The notes under the pieces: generated by a model | What the model was told of the DNA's origin: nothing | Databases searched by the model: none | What the model saw: only the letters and a program-made list of their open reading frames with translations | Made by a program: the position numbers and the translations under genes | Origin: VAUL01 sp964603155 | GTDB lineage: Bacteria; Desulfobacterota; Desulfuromonadia; Desulfuromonadales; BM103 | NCBI GenBank assembly: GCA_964603155.1 | Contig: CAZRTZ010000017.1 | Coordinates: forward strand, 1-42,919 | Direction: 5' to 3' | Length of the DNA: 42,919 bases | Shown here: piece after piece, positions 7,267-18,917 of the stretch | Position numbering within the stretch: the stretch's first letter is position 1 | How the letters are laid out: each line of letters opens with the position of its first letter

Positions 7267-7844
7267 CGGCGCTCTGCCCGGGGGGCGACCTGGAGGAGGC
7301 ACTTGCTCCCTACCGCGCCCTGCTCCAACAGGTCGACCTGTTATGTGCCCGCATCGTCGCGGCTTTTCCCGAGCAGATCGCCTGCCAAACCGGCTGTTCA
7401 GGCTGCTGTTCGCTGCAGGGGGTGTTGCCGGTGGAGGCGGCCAGCCTGGCTGTGGCTCTCCGCCAGCTGCCGGCGGCGGAGGCAGAGGCGCTGCAGGTTA
7501 GGCTGTCGGTTGCAGGCGGGGGCGAGCGCTGCCCGCTGCTGAAGGACGAGCGCTGCCCGCTGTATGCCGCGCGGCCGGTCATCTGCCGTACCCATGGGCT
7601 GCCCCTGCTGGTCGAGGATGAGCACGGCCGGCGGGTCGATCGCTGCCCGCTCAATTTTACCGGACTGGAGACGCTGCCCGGTTCCCTGATCATCGACTTG
7701 GACACTCTCAACCGGGTGCTGGCCGCCGTTAATCAGCAGTTTCTCTCGGCGTGCTTTCCGCGGGGCGGCTTGCCCGAGCGGATTCCCCTGCGGGAGATCG
7801 GCACCTTCCCGGGCTGTTTCCAGAGGGGCCGGTGCCGGCCTTGA
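7263..7844 (+). CDS. YkgJ-family cysteine cluster protein
   Basis: The 193-residue protein starts at GTG 7263, inside the end of the zinc-ribbon gene. Cys motifs CQTGCSGCCSLQG (residues 40-52), ERCPLLKDERCPLYAARPVICR (about 89-110) and DRCPLNF fit the YkgJ/CxxCxxCC family, which is thought to bind zinc or an Fe-S cluster. Its biochemical role is unknown. With the two preceding genes it forms a run of three Cys-rich plus-strand genes next to the hyp operon. Confidence 0.85.
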   Translation: MTALCPGGDLEEALAPYRALLQQVDLLCARIVAAFPEQIACQTGCSGCCSLQGVLPVEAASLAVALRQLPAAEAEALQVRLSVAGGGERCPLLKDERCPLYAARPVICRTHGLPLLVEDEHGRRVDRCPLNFTGLETLPGSLIIDLDTLNRVLAAVNQQFLSACFPRGGLPERIPLREIGTFPGCFQRGRCRP

Positions 7845-7857
7845 GCCGATTTTTCTT

Positions 7858-7885
7858 TTGACTACCGCGGCGAAAAGTTTTAAAT
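7858..7885 (+). promoter_or_regulatory. Promoter of tRNA-Ser
   Basis: TTGACT (7858-7863), a 16-nt spacer, then TTAAAT (7880-7885), 13 bp before the mature tRNA 5' end. Confidence 0.65.
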
Positions 7886-7898
7886 TCTCAAACCCAGC

Positions 7899-7992
<94 letters not shown>

Positions 7993-8052
7993 GTTTTTAC
8001 CCCTTGCTTCCTCAGTTGAGCCCCCCTTTACCTGTCTCCGCCACGAAAAGTC

Positions 8053-8081
8053 TTGACAAGCCCCCGTGACTGGGCAATAAT
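8053..8081 (+). promoter_or_regulatory. Promoter of tRNA-Arg
   Basis: A consensus TTGACA (8053-8058), 17-nt spacer and AATAAT (8076-8081) lie 13 bp before the tRNA 5' end. Confidence 0.8.
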
Positions 8082-8094
8082 CTCGCTTCCCTGC

Positions 8095-8168
8095 GCGCCT
8101 CTAGCTCAGCTGGATAGAGCATCTGACTACGGATCAGAAGGTCGGGCGTTCGAATCGCTCGAGGCGCG
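8095..8168 (+). tRNA. tRNA-Arg (ACG)
   Basis: The acceptor stem pairs GCGCCTC (8095-8101) with GAGGCGC (8161-8167). The anticodon stem TCTGA/TCAGA encloses loop CTACGGA with anticodon ACG at 8129-8131, normally deaminated to ICG. The T-loop is TTCGAAT, and CCA is encoded at 8169-8171. It reads the CGN box. Confidence 0.97.
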
Positions 8169-8180
8169 CCACTTAAAAGT

Positions 8181-8219
8181 AAAAGGTTACAGGCCTTGGC
8201 CTGTAACCTTTTTGTTTTT
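8181..8219 (+). terminator. Rho-independent terminator after tRNA-Arg
   Basis: AAAAGGTTACAGGCC (8181-8195) pairs with GGCCTGTAACCTTTT (8198-8212) and is followed by TGTTTTT. It ends the tRNA transcript before the convergent FadL-type gene. Confidence 0.9.
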
Positions 8220-8341
8220 CTGATGCCCTTGTGGCCTGACAAGGCTATGTCAGCAAGTCCTTGGGGAAAGCGAGAACGGTTATTGAGGCAAAATTTAACA
8301 CGGGTGCCGATAGGGGCTACCGTCTCAGAAACCGTAATTTA

Positions 8342-9613
8342 TCAGAATCGCCACTCGGCATTCAGGCTGACAACATGGATCGCCATGCTTTCGTAGGTTC
8401 CCGAAACCCGCCCCGCAAGTGGGCCACGTTCCACGTTCAAGTCCAGATCGCCGGTCCAGACCAATTCGTAGGCAGCGCCGAGCGTCACATCCTTCGACCA
8501 GTCGTAGCGACTCCCCAATGCAAAACGCCAGCCTTCCCCGACAGGTAATGACGGCGTGACATCTTCCTCGTCCATCATGGCGCTGTCGTAGGCCATACCG
8601 GCAGTCAACAGCAATGGTTCACTGACCCAGTACTGCGCGCCGAGCGCGGCATGCCAGGTATCCTTGTAATCGAGAGCCGTGGTCACACTGGCATTGATGT
8701 TGTCCGAATGCAGACTGACATCGACCTTGCCGAACTCCGACCAGTCCTGCCAACCGACATTGGCCAGCAGTGCCAGTTTGTCGTTGACCTCGTGATAGAT
8801 ACTGAGCATGACTGCCTGAGGTATGGTCATGCCGAGGTCGATGCTGCGGGAGCCGTCCAGCAGGTTGCCGAGGATCGGCCGGGTCACGCCAGTGACCTTG
8901 GCTTTGTCGGAAAAGTCGAGGTCGGCCTCGGAGAGATAGGTCAGGCCAAGCCGCGTCCCCTTGGCCGGTTCGTACAGGACGCCCAGGTTGTACTGCACCG
9001 ACCAGTCCTCATCTTTCAGTTCGACCTGCCCATCCGGTGCATTCGGATCCAGCAGGCGGCGGTTGTTGATCGCCATGGTGTTCTCGAATATCCCGTAGAG
9101 CGCTGCAACACCCGCTCCCACCGAGAGTTGATCATTGATCCTGATGGCGACAGCCGGCTGAATGGCCATGGCCTGCAGGGTAGTGTCCTGGACGTAATAG
9201 CGCCCGACCCAGTCGTTCTGATAGTCGAGAGCGAGTCCGAAATTCCCGGCGATAGCCAAACCGAGCGCCACCTTATCGTTGACCGGGTGGACATAGAAAA
9301 GCCCTCCGGCCGGCAACCAGCCGTTGCTGTCGCCGCTGTCACCGCTGGCGGTCGTATTGCCATCGGCAGCGAAGTCGACATGCAGCGCCATCGGCTGTGC
9401 CCCCGCCAATAGCGAGGGTTGCTTGAGCCTGGTCATCCCGGCCGGGTTGGTGAAGGCCGTGGCCGCATCCTGGGCCCGGGCGGCGTAGCCCGCTGCGGCC
9501 AGACCGACATCGTTGCTGCCGACCTCGTAAAGATAAAGGCCTCCAGCCTGACTGGTCGATATGGTCATCAATAGACCCAACAGGCCAAGAACTCCCAATC
9601 GCGCGCTTCGCAT
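8342..9613 (-). CDS. FadL/OmpP1-family outer membrane transport protein
   Basis: The 423-residue protein has a signal peptide (MRSARLGVLGLLGLLMTIS, cleavage near SQA-GG). A plug-like N-terminus includes GLAAAGYAARAQDAATAFTN and NPAGMTRL, the FadL/TodX signature. Many alternating beta-strands follow, ending in an aromatic C-terminus (EWRF) typical of outer-membrane barrels. These proteins import hydrophobic compounds such as fatty acids or aromatics. ATGs at 9616 and 9613 both follow GGGAGA; 9613 has the better spacing. It lies downstream of and co-directional with the DUF3604 gene. Confidence 0.88.
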   Translation of the reverse strand: MRSARLGVLGLLGLLMTISTSQAGGLYLYEVGSNDVGLAAAGYAARAQDAATAFTNPAGMTRLKQPSLLAGAQPMALHVDFAADGNTTASGDSGDSNGWLPAGGLFYVHPVNDKVALGLAIAGNFGLALDYQNDWVGRYYVQDTTLQAMAIQPAVAIRINDQLSVGAGVAALYGIFENTMAINNRRLLDPNAPDGQVELKDEDWSVQYNLGVLYEPAKGTRLGLTYLSEADLDFSDKAKVTGVTRPILGNLLDGSRSIDLGMTIPQAVMLSIYHEVNDKLALLANVGWQDWSEFGKVDVSLHSDNINASVTTALDYKDTWHAALGAQYWVSEPLLLTAGMAYDSAMMDEEDVTPSLPVGEGWRFALGSRYDWSKDVTLGAAYELVWTGDLDLNVERGPLAGRVSGTYESMAIHVVSLNAEWRF

Positions 9614-9675
9614 CATCTGTCTCCCGTGTAAGATAGCCAAAAGCAGCAGCGGTTCATTCGGTCAGCGTGCCATCG

Positions 9676-11634
9676 TCAGGGGGTGTACCAGATCGGCGAC
9701 GTGTAGGCCCGCTCCTGCAAAGTCATGGTCGTGCCATCCGGTGGCTTTACGCTGAAGCGCTTGGCGTCATACGCGGTCCAGCGCGGGGTCGGGATTTCAA
9801 GCACGCGGCCGTAGTAGAAGGCCGGCTGGCTGGCATCGAAGTCCGGGTCTTTCCACACCGCGATCAACTCAGGCGCGCCGATGGTGTTGGTCCAGGTGGC
9901 GTTGGCCACGTCCACGGTGTTGCCGACCGCCGGGAGTTTGCCGGTCTTGGGATCGGCTTTGCGATCGCCCGACCAGGCGACGTCGAAAACCTGCTCGTGC
10001 AGCTTGCCGTTCTTGTCGAGCCAGCCTTTCACAATCTGGTAGCGATCGAGATTGGCGCCGATCGGGTCCTTGAGCGCGACCACCAGAAAGGTCGGCGCTT
10101 GACCTTTCGGCGCCTTCCTGAGATCACCGCCCATCGACACGCCCTTGGCGTAACCGATCTGCGCCGGCAGGCGGTTGTGCGCGTCGCCGGGCTCGAAGTC
10201 GAAGCCACCGAAGAAGCGCACCAGCATGCGCGGGCCGGTGGTGGCGTAGGTCTCGCGCCGCTGCATGGCGTCAAAGATCGCCTCTCGCGTATTCTCGGTC
10301 GCCCATACGGCCGCGTAGCCGGAAGACGAGACCTGCCAGTCCTTGATGGTGACCCCGATCTTGGGATTGGTCATGAACGTGGCGGTGAGCCGCTCCGCGT
10401 TCGGCTCGCCCGCAGTGGTCTTGCCAAAAAAATTTTCCTCCTCCGCCGTGGCGAGACCGGTGTGGGCATCGGTGCTCCCGATCATGCCGAACTTGTACGG
10501 ATTCGTGCCGAGCTTTTGCTCTAGGGCGAGTCCGTTCTTCAACGCCGAGCGCGCATACTCGCCTTCAAACATGTCATCGGTGTGCTTCACGACGACGGCG
10601 AGGTTGGCCTTGTCCCAGCGTTCGAAGTTGGCGAACTCGTCAGTGGGCGAGAGAAAGTGATGTGTTTCGCCATCCCCTTTCATCTGGGTCACTTCGTATA
10701 GCCGCTCCCATTTGGCGCGCGTCTGCACGTAGTGCTTGTCAAGCTTCTTGCCGAAGGCCTCGATGACCGGGAACATGGTGCCGTTGGACAGGTTGCCGTT
10801 ATGGGCGATGGCGAGCACCTCGCTGCCGGTCTTTGCCTCTGTGTCGGCCATCCACTTCCAGAGGTCCTCCGGGTTGTCGCTGCCGAGCGGTTTGAGCGTG
10901 GTATAGGGTTCAACCAGACCGGCCTGCGCGCCGTTACCGCGGAAGATAACGTTGCGGTGCAGGTTGTTGCCACCTGTATTCACGGTCCATTCGTAGCCGA
11001 TGAAGGCCGTGAAACGGCCAGGCTCGTTGTAGGCTTCCGCCGCCTTGATGGCTTCCTGCCAGGCCGAGCGGTAGGCCTTGGTGCCCGGTACGGGGAATCC
11101 CTTGGGCATGTTGTTGGCGCTAAAGGCCTGGATGATATCGAACGCGGCTTCGGCGCCCTTTCCGGCCTTGATCAGGTCGTGCCATTTCTTGCCCTGCTCC
11201 GTTGCCAACACCTCCGGATCGCCGTTCATCAACTGGGGGAAGAATCCGAAGCCGTCCGAATGGTCAGCAACGACCAGGAAGTCGAGCGGCCGGGACAGTT
11301 TTACTGGCTGGTTGGAGGACGCCATGACTTCCTCGCCCCGGGCAAAGCGGTAGGCATCGCGTGGCGTGAGCCGTGCACCAGCGGCGCCCGCGTCCATGGA
11401 GAACGACGTGTGCAGGTGGGTGTCGCCGAAAAACGGCCGTGTTGGGAAGTTGCGGCCTGCATAAGGCGAGTACGGGGGCTTGGTGGGATGAACCTTTTCC
11501 AGAGCCGCCTTGTCGATGTTGCCGAGGCAGGGGTCGCTGACACTCTCCTCGTGGATGTGTCCAGTAGCGGAAAAACCCTCCCCGCTGAAGACAAGGGATA
11601 GCGCCATAGCGATAGCCAAAACGGTCTTTCTCAT
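9676..11634 (-). CDS. DUF3604 exported protein
   Basis: The 652-residue protein has an N-terminal signal peptide (MRKTVLAIAMALSLVFSGEG). The DUF3604 core starts with FFGDTHLHTSFSMD, an HxH metal-like motif reminiscent of PHP phosphoesterases, then DFLVVADHSDG, GYEWTV, IAHNGNLSNG and STDAHTGLA. The retained His/Asp residues suggest a metal-dependent hydrolase of the periplasm, but no substrate is established for the family. The start follows AAGGAA. It is followed by the FadL-type porin gene 62 bp away, so the pair may be co-expressed. Confidence 0.88.
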   Translation of the reverse strand: MRKTVLAIAMALSLVFSGEGFSATGHIHEESVSDPCLGNIDKAALEKVHPTKPPYSPYAGRNFPTRPFFGDTHLHTSFSMDAGAAGARLTPRDAYRFARGEEVMASSNQPVKLSRPLDFLVVADHSDGFGFFPQLMNGDPEVLATEQGKKWHDLIKAGKGAEAAFDIIQAFSANNMPKGFPVPGTKAYRSAWQEAIKAAEAYNEPGRFTAFIGYEWTVNTGGNNLHRNVIFRGNGAQAGLVEPYTTLKPLGSDNPEDLWKWMADTEAKTGSEVLAIAHNGNLSNGTMFPVIEAFGKKLDKHYVQTRAKWERLYEVTQMKGDGETHHFLSPTDEFANFERWDKANLAVVVKHTDDMFEGEYARSALKNGLALEQKLGTNPYKFGMIGSTDAHTGLATAEEENFFGKTTAGEPNAERLTATFMTNPKIGVTIKDWQVSSSGYAAVWATENTREAIFDAMQRRETYATTGPRMLVRFFGGFDFEPGDAHNRLPAQIGYAKGVSMGGDLRKAPKGQAPTFLVVALKDPIGANLDRYQIVKGWLDKNGKLHEQVFDVAWSGDRKADPKTGKLPAVGNTVDVANATWTNTIGAPELIAVWKDPDFDASQPAFYYGRVLEIPTPRWTAYDAKRFSVKPPDGTTMTLQERAYTSPIWYTP

Positions 11635-11875
11635 AGCGAGTTTCCTTCCAGGTAAGCGTTGAGAATCCGAAACCGCGGGGTAATTTACTGAGTCTCCAAC
11701 CCTCTCGTATTCAACTTTGCTGAGGGGATGCTCCCGTTTTCATCTTTGGAGGGCATCAATGTCTGTGCAGAATTTTATATAATAGCGGAAAGTCGTCTGG
11801 CAACTGTCTCGAATCTTGTGTCGCTGGAAATAACTGTGAGAAATGAAGGGTCTGAGAAGAGAGTCTTGGATGCCG

Positions 11876-11981
11876 TGCCAAGCAAGACGGCCACCCGGGT
11901 CTCCAGGTGGCCGCAGTTTTCGATGTCGTAAATATGGCGGTCAGTTAGACGCCGTTTTTTGCCTCACAACCAGTGACTTTT
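11876..11981 (+). repeat. 106-bp direct repeat, copy 1
   Basis: It matches 18611-18716 without gaps at a constant offset of 6735, with about 8 mismatches. It contains a terminator-like hairpin CGGCCACC (11888-11895) / GGTGGCCG (11906-11913) followed by CAGTTTT. Confidence 0.9.
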
Positions 11982-11986
11982 AAGTG

Positions 11987-12010
11987 GCCCCCAGCCTTGT
12001 GGCTGGGGGC
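11987..12010 (-). terminator. Hairpin after czcA, possible terminator
   Basis: A perfect 10-bp GC-rich stem with a 4-nt loop lies 7 bp past the czcA stop. No T-run follows on the minus strand, so termination strength is uncertain. Confidence 0.45.
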
Positions 12011-12016
12011 ATATGT

Positions 12017-15121
<3,105 letters not shown>

Positions 15122-15132
15122 GAGTTGTCTCC

Positions 15133-16578
15133 TTAGTGATCAGCGCAGGAAGCGCCGAGCCGCGACTTCAGCAACTCGGACTTCAAGGCGAAACCCTGGC
15201 TGGCCGCAACCTTCTCGCCGTCCCGCAGGCCCGCTACAATCAGCACCTCGCCGGCGCGGCGCGGCCCAGCTTCGACCCGGCGCAGTTCAAACAGGTCGGG
15301 CTCCTCATGGGCCACGAACACATAGGCCTTGCCGTCGATGGCCTGCACGGCGGCAGCCGGGACAGCGACGGGCCCGGCGGGGCCAGCATTGGCAAACAGC
15401 GCGTCGAGATCGTCCTTGCCGTGGTCGTATCCCGCGTGTTGGTCCTTGACAGGATTGGCCGCGCCTTCGGTGGCCACCGCAACCAATTGAGTTTTGCCGA
15501 ACATGCCGTCTTTAAGCAGTCCGTCCGGGTTGGCCACCTCGGCAACCACGCGCAACAGACGGGTGCGCTCTTCCAACCCGGTTCCGACCTGGATGATCTT
15601 CCCCGGAAAACGTTGGCCCGGTAGTCCGTCGATCTCGGCCTCGATGGCGGTTCCAACCTTGGCGAGTGACGCCTGGTCGGCGCTGAGCTGCAATTCGAGC
15701 CACATGGTGGAGAGGTCAGCCACGGTGAACAGGGGAGTTTCCGGCGTCAGCGTCTGGCCGGCTACGGCACTGCGCGCCACCACCGTGCCGTTCAGCGGCG
15801 AACGTACGGTCAGGGCGGTGCCGCCACCGGAGGTGCCGGCGCCGAAGGCTTGAAGTTGTTCGCGTAATTGCTCGGCCGTCGCCTTGGCCGCCTGCTGCTC
15901 GGCCTGCGCCTGCTCCAGTTCCATGCGGGCACTGACTCCCCTGTCCACCAATTCCTGCTCGCGCCTGATGTTGGCATCCGCCAGTTGCAGGCGCCCCAAC
16001 GCGGCCTGGTAGTCGGCTCTGGCCATAGCCGCCCCCGGCGAGGCGATCTCCGCCAGCAGCGCCCCCTTGCTGACGCTCTGCCCCGGTTCGACGGCGATGC
16101 GTCGCACCGTACCGCCCGAGAGAGCCATGACCTCGGCCAGCCGGCTGCGGTTGTAGGTGACCTGGGCGGGGATCGCCGGGCCGCCACCGATGCCGGTCTT
16201 TTTGGCCGGAGCGATGACGATACCGGCCCGCGCAGCCGCCTCCGGGGTGGCCAGGCGCATCTTGACCCCATCACCAGGAAGAAGCGTGGTCATCAACTGC
16301 GGGTTGCACAAGACGTCTTCGGCTTCCGGCATACGATGCTCGGCGCAGATCTCCCCGGCATCAGGACGTTCGCCGTGAGCTTGGCCGGTAGGTTCATCCT
16401 TCTTCCCGGCGTGGCCATGACCAGCGTGATTGTCCTTTTGCTCGGAGGGCCGTTGAACTTCATGCCCTTGAGCTTCCGGTGCTTGATTGTGCTGAGCGAA
16501 ACGGGAGCCGCCGACCCAGCCGAGAGCGCCGACGCCGATGATAAGTAAGATGGTGATGATGTTGCGGGATGAGTACAT
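15133..16578 (-). CDS. czcB: CzcB-type periplasmic adaptor of the RND efflux system
   Basis: The 481-residue membrane-fusion protein has an N-terminal membrane anchor (residues 8-22), then a His-rich, Asp/Glu-rich segment (HAGHGHAGKKD, about 51-61) that may bind metal. Next comes a Cys-containing stretch, ICAEHRMPEAEDVLC, a lipoyl/barrel-sandwich hybrid with an alpha-helical hairpin (residues 180-245), and a beta-barrel plus membrane-proximal domain. A second His-rich loop, HAGYDHGKDD, sits near residue 384. It links CzcA to the outer-membrane channel. It lies between the channel and pump genes. Confidence 0.9.
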   Translation of the reverse strand: MYSSRNIITILLIIGVGALGWVGGSRFAQHNQAPEAQGHEVQRPSEQKDNHAGHGHAGKKDEPTGQAHGERPDAGEICAEHRMPEAEDVLCNPQLMTTLLPGDGVKMRLATPEAAARAGIVIAPAKKTGIGGGPAIPAQVTYNRSRLAEVMALSGGTVRRIAVEPGQSVSKGALLAEIASPGAAMARADYQAALGRLQLADANIRREQELVDRGVSARMELEQAQAEQQAAKATAEQLREQLQAFGAGTSGGGTALTVRSPLNGTVVARSAVAGQTLTPETPLFTVADLSTMWLELQLSADQASLAKVGTAIEAEIDGLPGQRFPGKIIQVGTGLEERTRLLRVVAEVANPDGLLKDGMFGKTQLVAVATEGAANPVKDQHAGYDHGKDDLDALFANAGPAGPVAVPAAAVQAIDGKAYVFVAHEEPDLFELRRVEAGPRRAGEVLIVAGLRDGEKVAASQGFALKSELLKSRLGASCADH

Positions 16579-16604
16579 GATACAAACCTTTCGGAATCAA
16601 TCGG

Positions 16605-17897
16605 TCAGTGAGTCGCCGTGGCGGTTTCCACGCCCTGGAGACGTTGCAGTTCGATGGCGGCCAGGTGGCAGTCAGTCCGCGCCTTGAGCTGGTGCTGCCG
16701 GGCTTCGAACAGAGAGCGCTGGGCGTCAAGCAGTTCGAGCAGGCCGAACTTGCCGGCGCGGTAGCCGAAATCAGCGGCGGCAAAACCCTCAACGGCCGCC
16801 GGCACCACCTGACTGTCGAGAACCTCAGCTTCCGCCCTGGCATCGGCCAGGGCCTGCCAAGCGCTGAGCAAGGTTACGCGCGCCTGATTGCGGTCGTTTG
16901 CTTCGCTCGCCTTGGCACTGTGGTAGCGGCTGCTGGCAGCGACCACCGATTCCTGCCCGAGGCTGAACAAAGGCAACGGCATGGAGATGCCAAAGAGCCA
17001 GGCACTTTCATCGCTTTCATTGAACTGCCGCCAGCCCACCGTAACGCTCGGATCGGGGATGCGGCTGGCCCTGGCCTGTTCCAGTTCGACACCACGCAGT
17101 GCCGTGGCGATCCGCCAGTTGATAGCTGCGGCCGTCTGCTCCAGCGTGGCATCAAGGGCATACCACGGGGGGACATTCGGCAAAACCCCGAGATCGCCTT
17201 CGACCTGCTCAAAGTCCACCTGCGAGGAATTCCAGCTTGAGGCCAGCTCTTGGCGGGTCGTAAGCAGGGTGCGTTCGGCCTGGCTCACGGCCAGATTGGC
17301 CAGATTGACCTGACCTTGCAGGCGCACACGGTCAATAGCCGGGGCCTTGCCGGCCTTGATGCGCTCCTCGGCAGCCGCGAGAGTTTTGGCGGCAACCTCC
17401 GCCTGCTCCTTCGCCAGAGCCAGTTTCTCCTGAGCCGAGAGGGTCGCGATAAAACGCTGCCGCGTGGCCGCCAGAACCACGGCCTGCGCCAATTTCTGTT
17501 CATTGGTGGCCAACTGCCGGCCAAGTTCGGCGGCCTCCCGGCGCAGTCGCCGTTTGCCACCCAGTTCGATCGGCTGAGAGAGTTCGATGGTCAACTCGCC
17601 CGCGTCACTGCCCTGGTAGACCCCGTCGCCGGCCACATTTTCCAGGGTGACTGACAGTTCGGGATCGGGCAGCCGACCGGCGAGCACCACCTCTGCTTCA
17701 ACCGCACGCAGCTCCTCCATGACGGCCAAGAGCTCGGGGCCATGCGTAAGGGTACGATTCAAGGCTTCCTCAAGAGTCAGGGTAACGGTTTTATCTTGAG
17801 GCCCTGCCGCTTCTGCGGCGAGACCTGATGGTGGGGCAGCAATCAGCAGCCCTGCCAGGGCGCAGAGCGCCCCGAGCGGGATGAGTCTTGAAGCCAT
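16605..17897 (-). CDS. czcC: TolC-family outer-membrane channel of the metal efflux system (CzcC)
   Basis: The 430-residue protein has a signal peptide (MASRLIPLGALCALAGLLIA) and two TolC-type repeats of long amphipathic helices (LTLEEALNRTL, LRREAAELGRQLATNEQKLA, and a second set after residue 230). It forms the outer-membrane exit duct. The ATG at 17897 follows AAGGAG at 8 nt; an in-frame ATG at 17927 lacks a ribosome site. It is 26 bp upstream of czcB in the same operon. Confidence 0.9.
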   Translation of the reverse strand: MASRLIPLGALCALAGLLIAAPPSGLAAEAAGPQDKTVTLTLEEALNRTLTHGPELLAVMEELRAVEAEVVLAGRLPDPELSVTLENVAGDGVYQGSDAGELTIELSQPIELGGKRRLRREAAELGRQLATNEQKLAQAVVLAATRQRFIATLSAQEKLALAKEQAEVAAKTLAAAEERIKAGKAPAIDRVRLQGQVNLANLAVSQAERTLLTTRQELASSWNSSQVDFEQVEGDLGVLPNVPPWYALDATLEQTAAAINWRIATALRGVELEQARASRIPDPSVTVGWRQFNESDESAWLFGISMPLPLFSLGQESVVAASSRYHSAKASEANDRNQARVTLLSAWQALADARAEAEVLDSQVVPAAVEGFAAADFGYRAGKFGLLELLDAQRSLFEARQHQLKARTDCHLAAIELQRLQGVETATATH

Positions 17898-18002
17898 GGG
17901 GACTTCTCCTTGCGGGGATAAATGCATCCTGCGGATGCAACAATGACTGACAGCCGGGCATCACGGGATGTCCGGACGAGGGGTGATTGCTCGGGGAGGA
18001 GG

Positions 18003-18446
18003 TTAAATCAGCAGGACGGTGGTGCGGTGGTGAAGAATCTGGTCCGGAATGCGCGGGGGAGGATCAAGTAGCCGGTGCGGATTGATGAGCCGTTCCGGCA
18101 GAGGATTGAAAACATCTAGGACGACCAGTGGGAGGATCGCAGGAAGGTCGACGGAGAAATCCCCTGCCCGGCTACGGGAAACATTCCACTGGTGCGCAGA
18201 AGAAACGTCCAGACAGGGGCCGCAGCCATCGGCGGTGTCCGCTTCGATGGTAGAAACCGCGATGCCGTCTGCCGCCGGGGCGCAGTCATCCTGAGAGCAA
18301 TCCCCGGACGGGACAAACTCCAGAGCGGCGTGATCGCCATCCGCGCTGACGCACCAGACGTAACTGGACGCACCCGTCGAACTCGCAAGGAGACCGATGA
18401 TCAGCAGACAAGCGAGTAGCTGGTTGATAACGCGCCAGAATGACAT
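18003..18446 (-). CDS. Small exported Cys-rich protein heading the czc operon
   Basis: The 147-residue protein starts MSFWRVINQLLACLLIIGLL, a signal peptide or membrane anchor. The mature part has several Cys (YVWCVSADGDHAALEFVPSG, then DCSQDDC, and DGCGPCLD) and a Pro-rich tail. Its position 105 bp before czcC on the same strand suggests a periplasmic metal-binding or regulatory accessory, by analogy with CzcI-like proteins; sequence kinship to CzcI was not established. The ATG at 18446 has no clear ribosome site, and longer non-ATG starts are possible. Confidence 0.6.
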   Translation of the reverse strand: MSFWRVINQLLACLLIIGLLASSTGASSYVWCVSADGDHAALEFVPSGDCSQDDCAPAADGIAVSTIEADTADGCGPCLDVSSAHQWNVSRSRAGDFSVDLPAILPLVVLDVFNPLPERLINPHRLLDPPPRIPDQILHHRTTVLLI

Positions 18447-18917
18447 AACACAAGAACCATAACCGAAGGTGCAGTGGGAGCGCAATATTTTGCCCAAAAC
18501 AACTAAACCAAAACTCTAACCATCACGGGATTATGGCCTTTAGGCTCACAAATTGTGCCACTGCCTTTCGGCCACCACCTATCAACGACAGGCGAGAGTT
18601 TCAAATCCCCTGCCAAGCAAGACGGCCACCCGGGTCTCTAGGTGGCCGCAGTTTTCGATGTCGTAAATATGGCTGTCAGTTAGACGCCGGTTTCTGCCTC
18701 GGAACCCGTGATTTTTGAAAACGACCACAAACTCAGTGAAGGCGGAGGACTGGCACAGCCGCTACGAGGTGAAGGCGGCGTGGGGTCACCGCAACACCTA
18801 GTCACACCGACAGCCCGACTCGCACCAGGTCGGCCGGACATTGCTACGGACTTGACTTCTAGCCGCCTTGTGGCACCATTCCCTACCAATCCAGTCACGA
18901 TGCCCCAGGAGGAAATG
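18447..18917. other. Intergenic region with repeat copy 2
   Basis: These 471 bp lie between the divergent czc operon and the C_GCAxxG gene. They contain repeat copy 2 (18611-18716) and presumably the promoters for both sides. No gene was supported. Confidence 0.6.
18611..18716 (+). repeat. 106-bp direct repeat, copy 2
   Basis: About 92% identical to 11876-11981. The hairpin is CGGCCACC (18623-18630) / GGTGGCCG (18641-18648), followed by CAGTTTT. It brackets the czc operon with copy 1. Confidence 0.9.

Larger units (their letters stand above)
11635..12016. other. Intergenic region with repeat copy 1 and a strong hairpin
   Basis: These 382 bp between the divergently placed ends of the DUF3604 and czcA genes hold copy 1 of a 106-bp repeat (11876-11981). 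A perfect 10-bp stem, GCCCCCAGCC/GGCTGGGGGC (11987-12010, loop TTGT), lies just past the czcA stop. No convincing gene was found; a 67-codon open frame here lacks a ribosome site and runs into the repeat. Confidence 0.7.

Noticed and set aside
11728..11931. 67-codon open frame upstream of repeat copy 1
   Set aside because: There is no ribosome site or recognisable motif, and its end runs into the repeat hairpin.
18595..18625. Possible tRNA 3' remnant (TTCAAATC followed by CTGCCA) near repeat copy 2 and at 19511
   Set aside because: The bases flanking the TTCAAAT loop do not form a five-pair T-stem in either place, and no acceptor partner was found.
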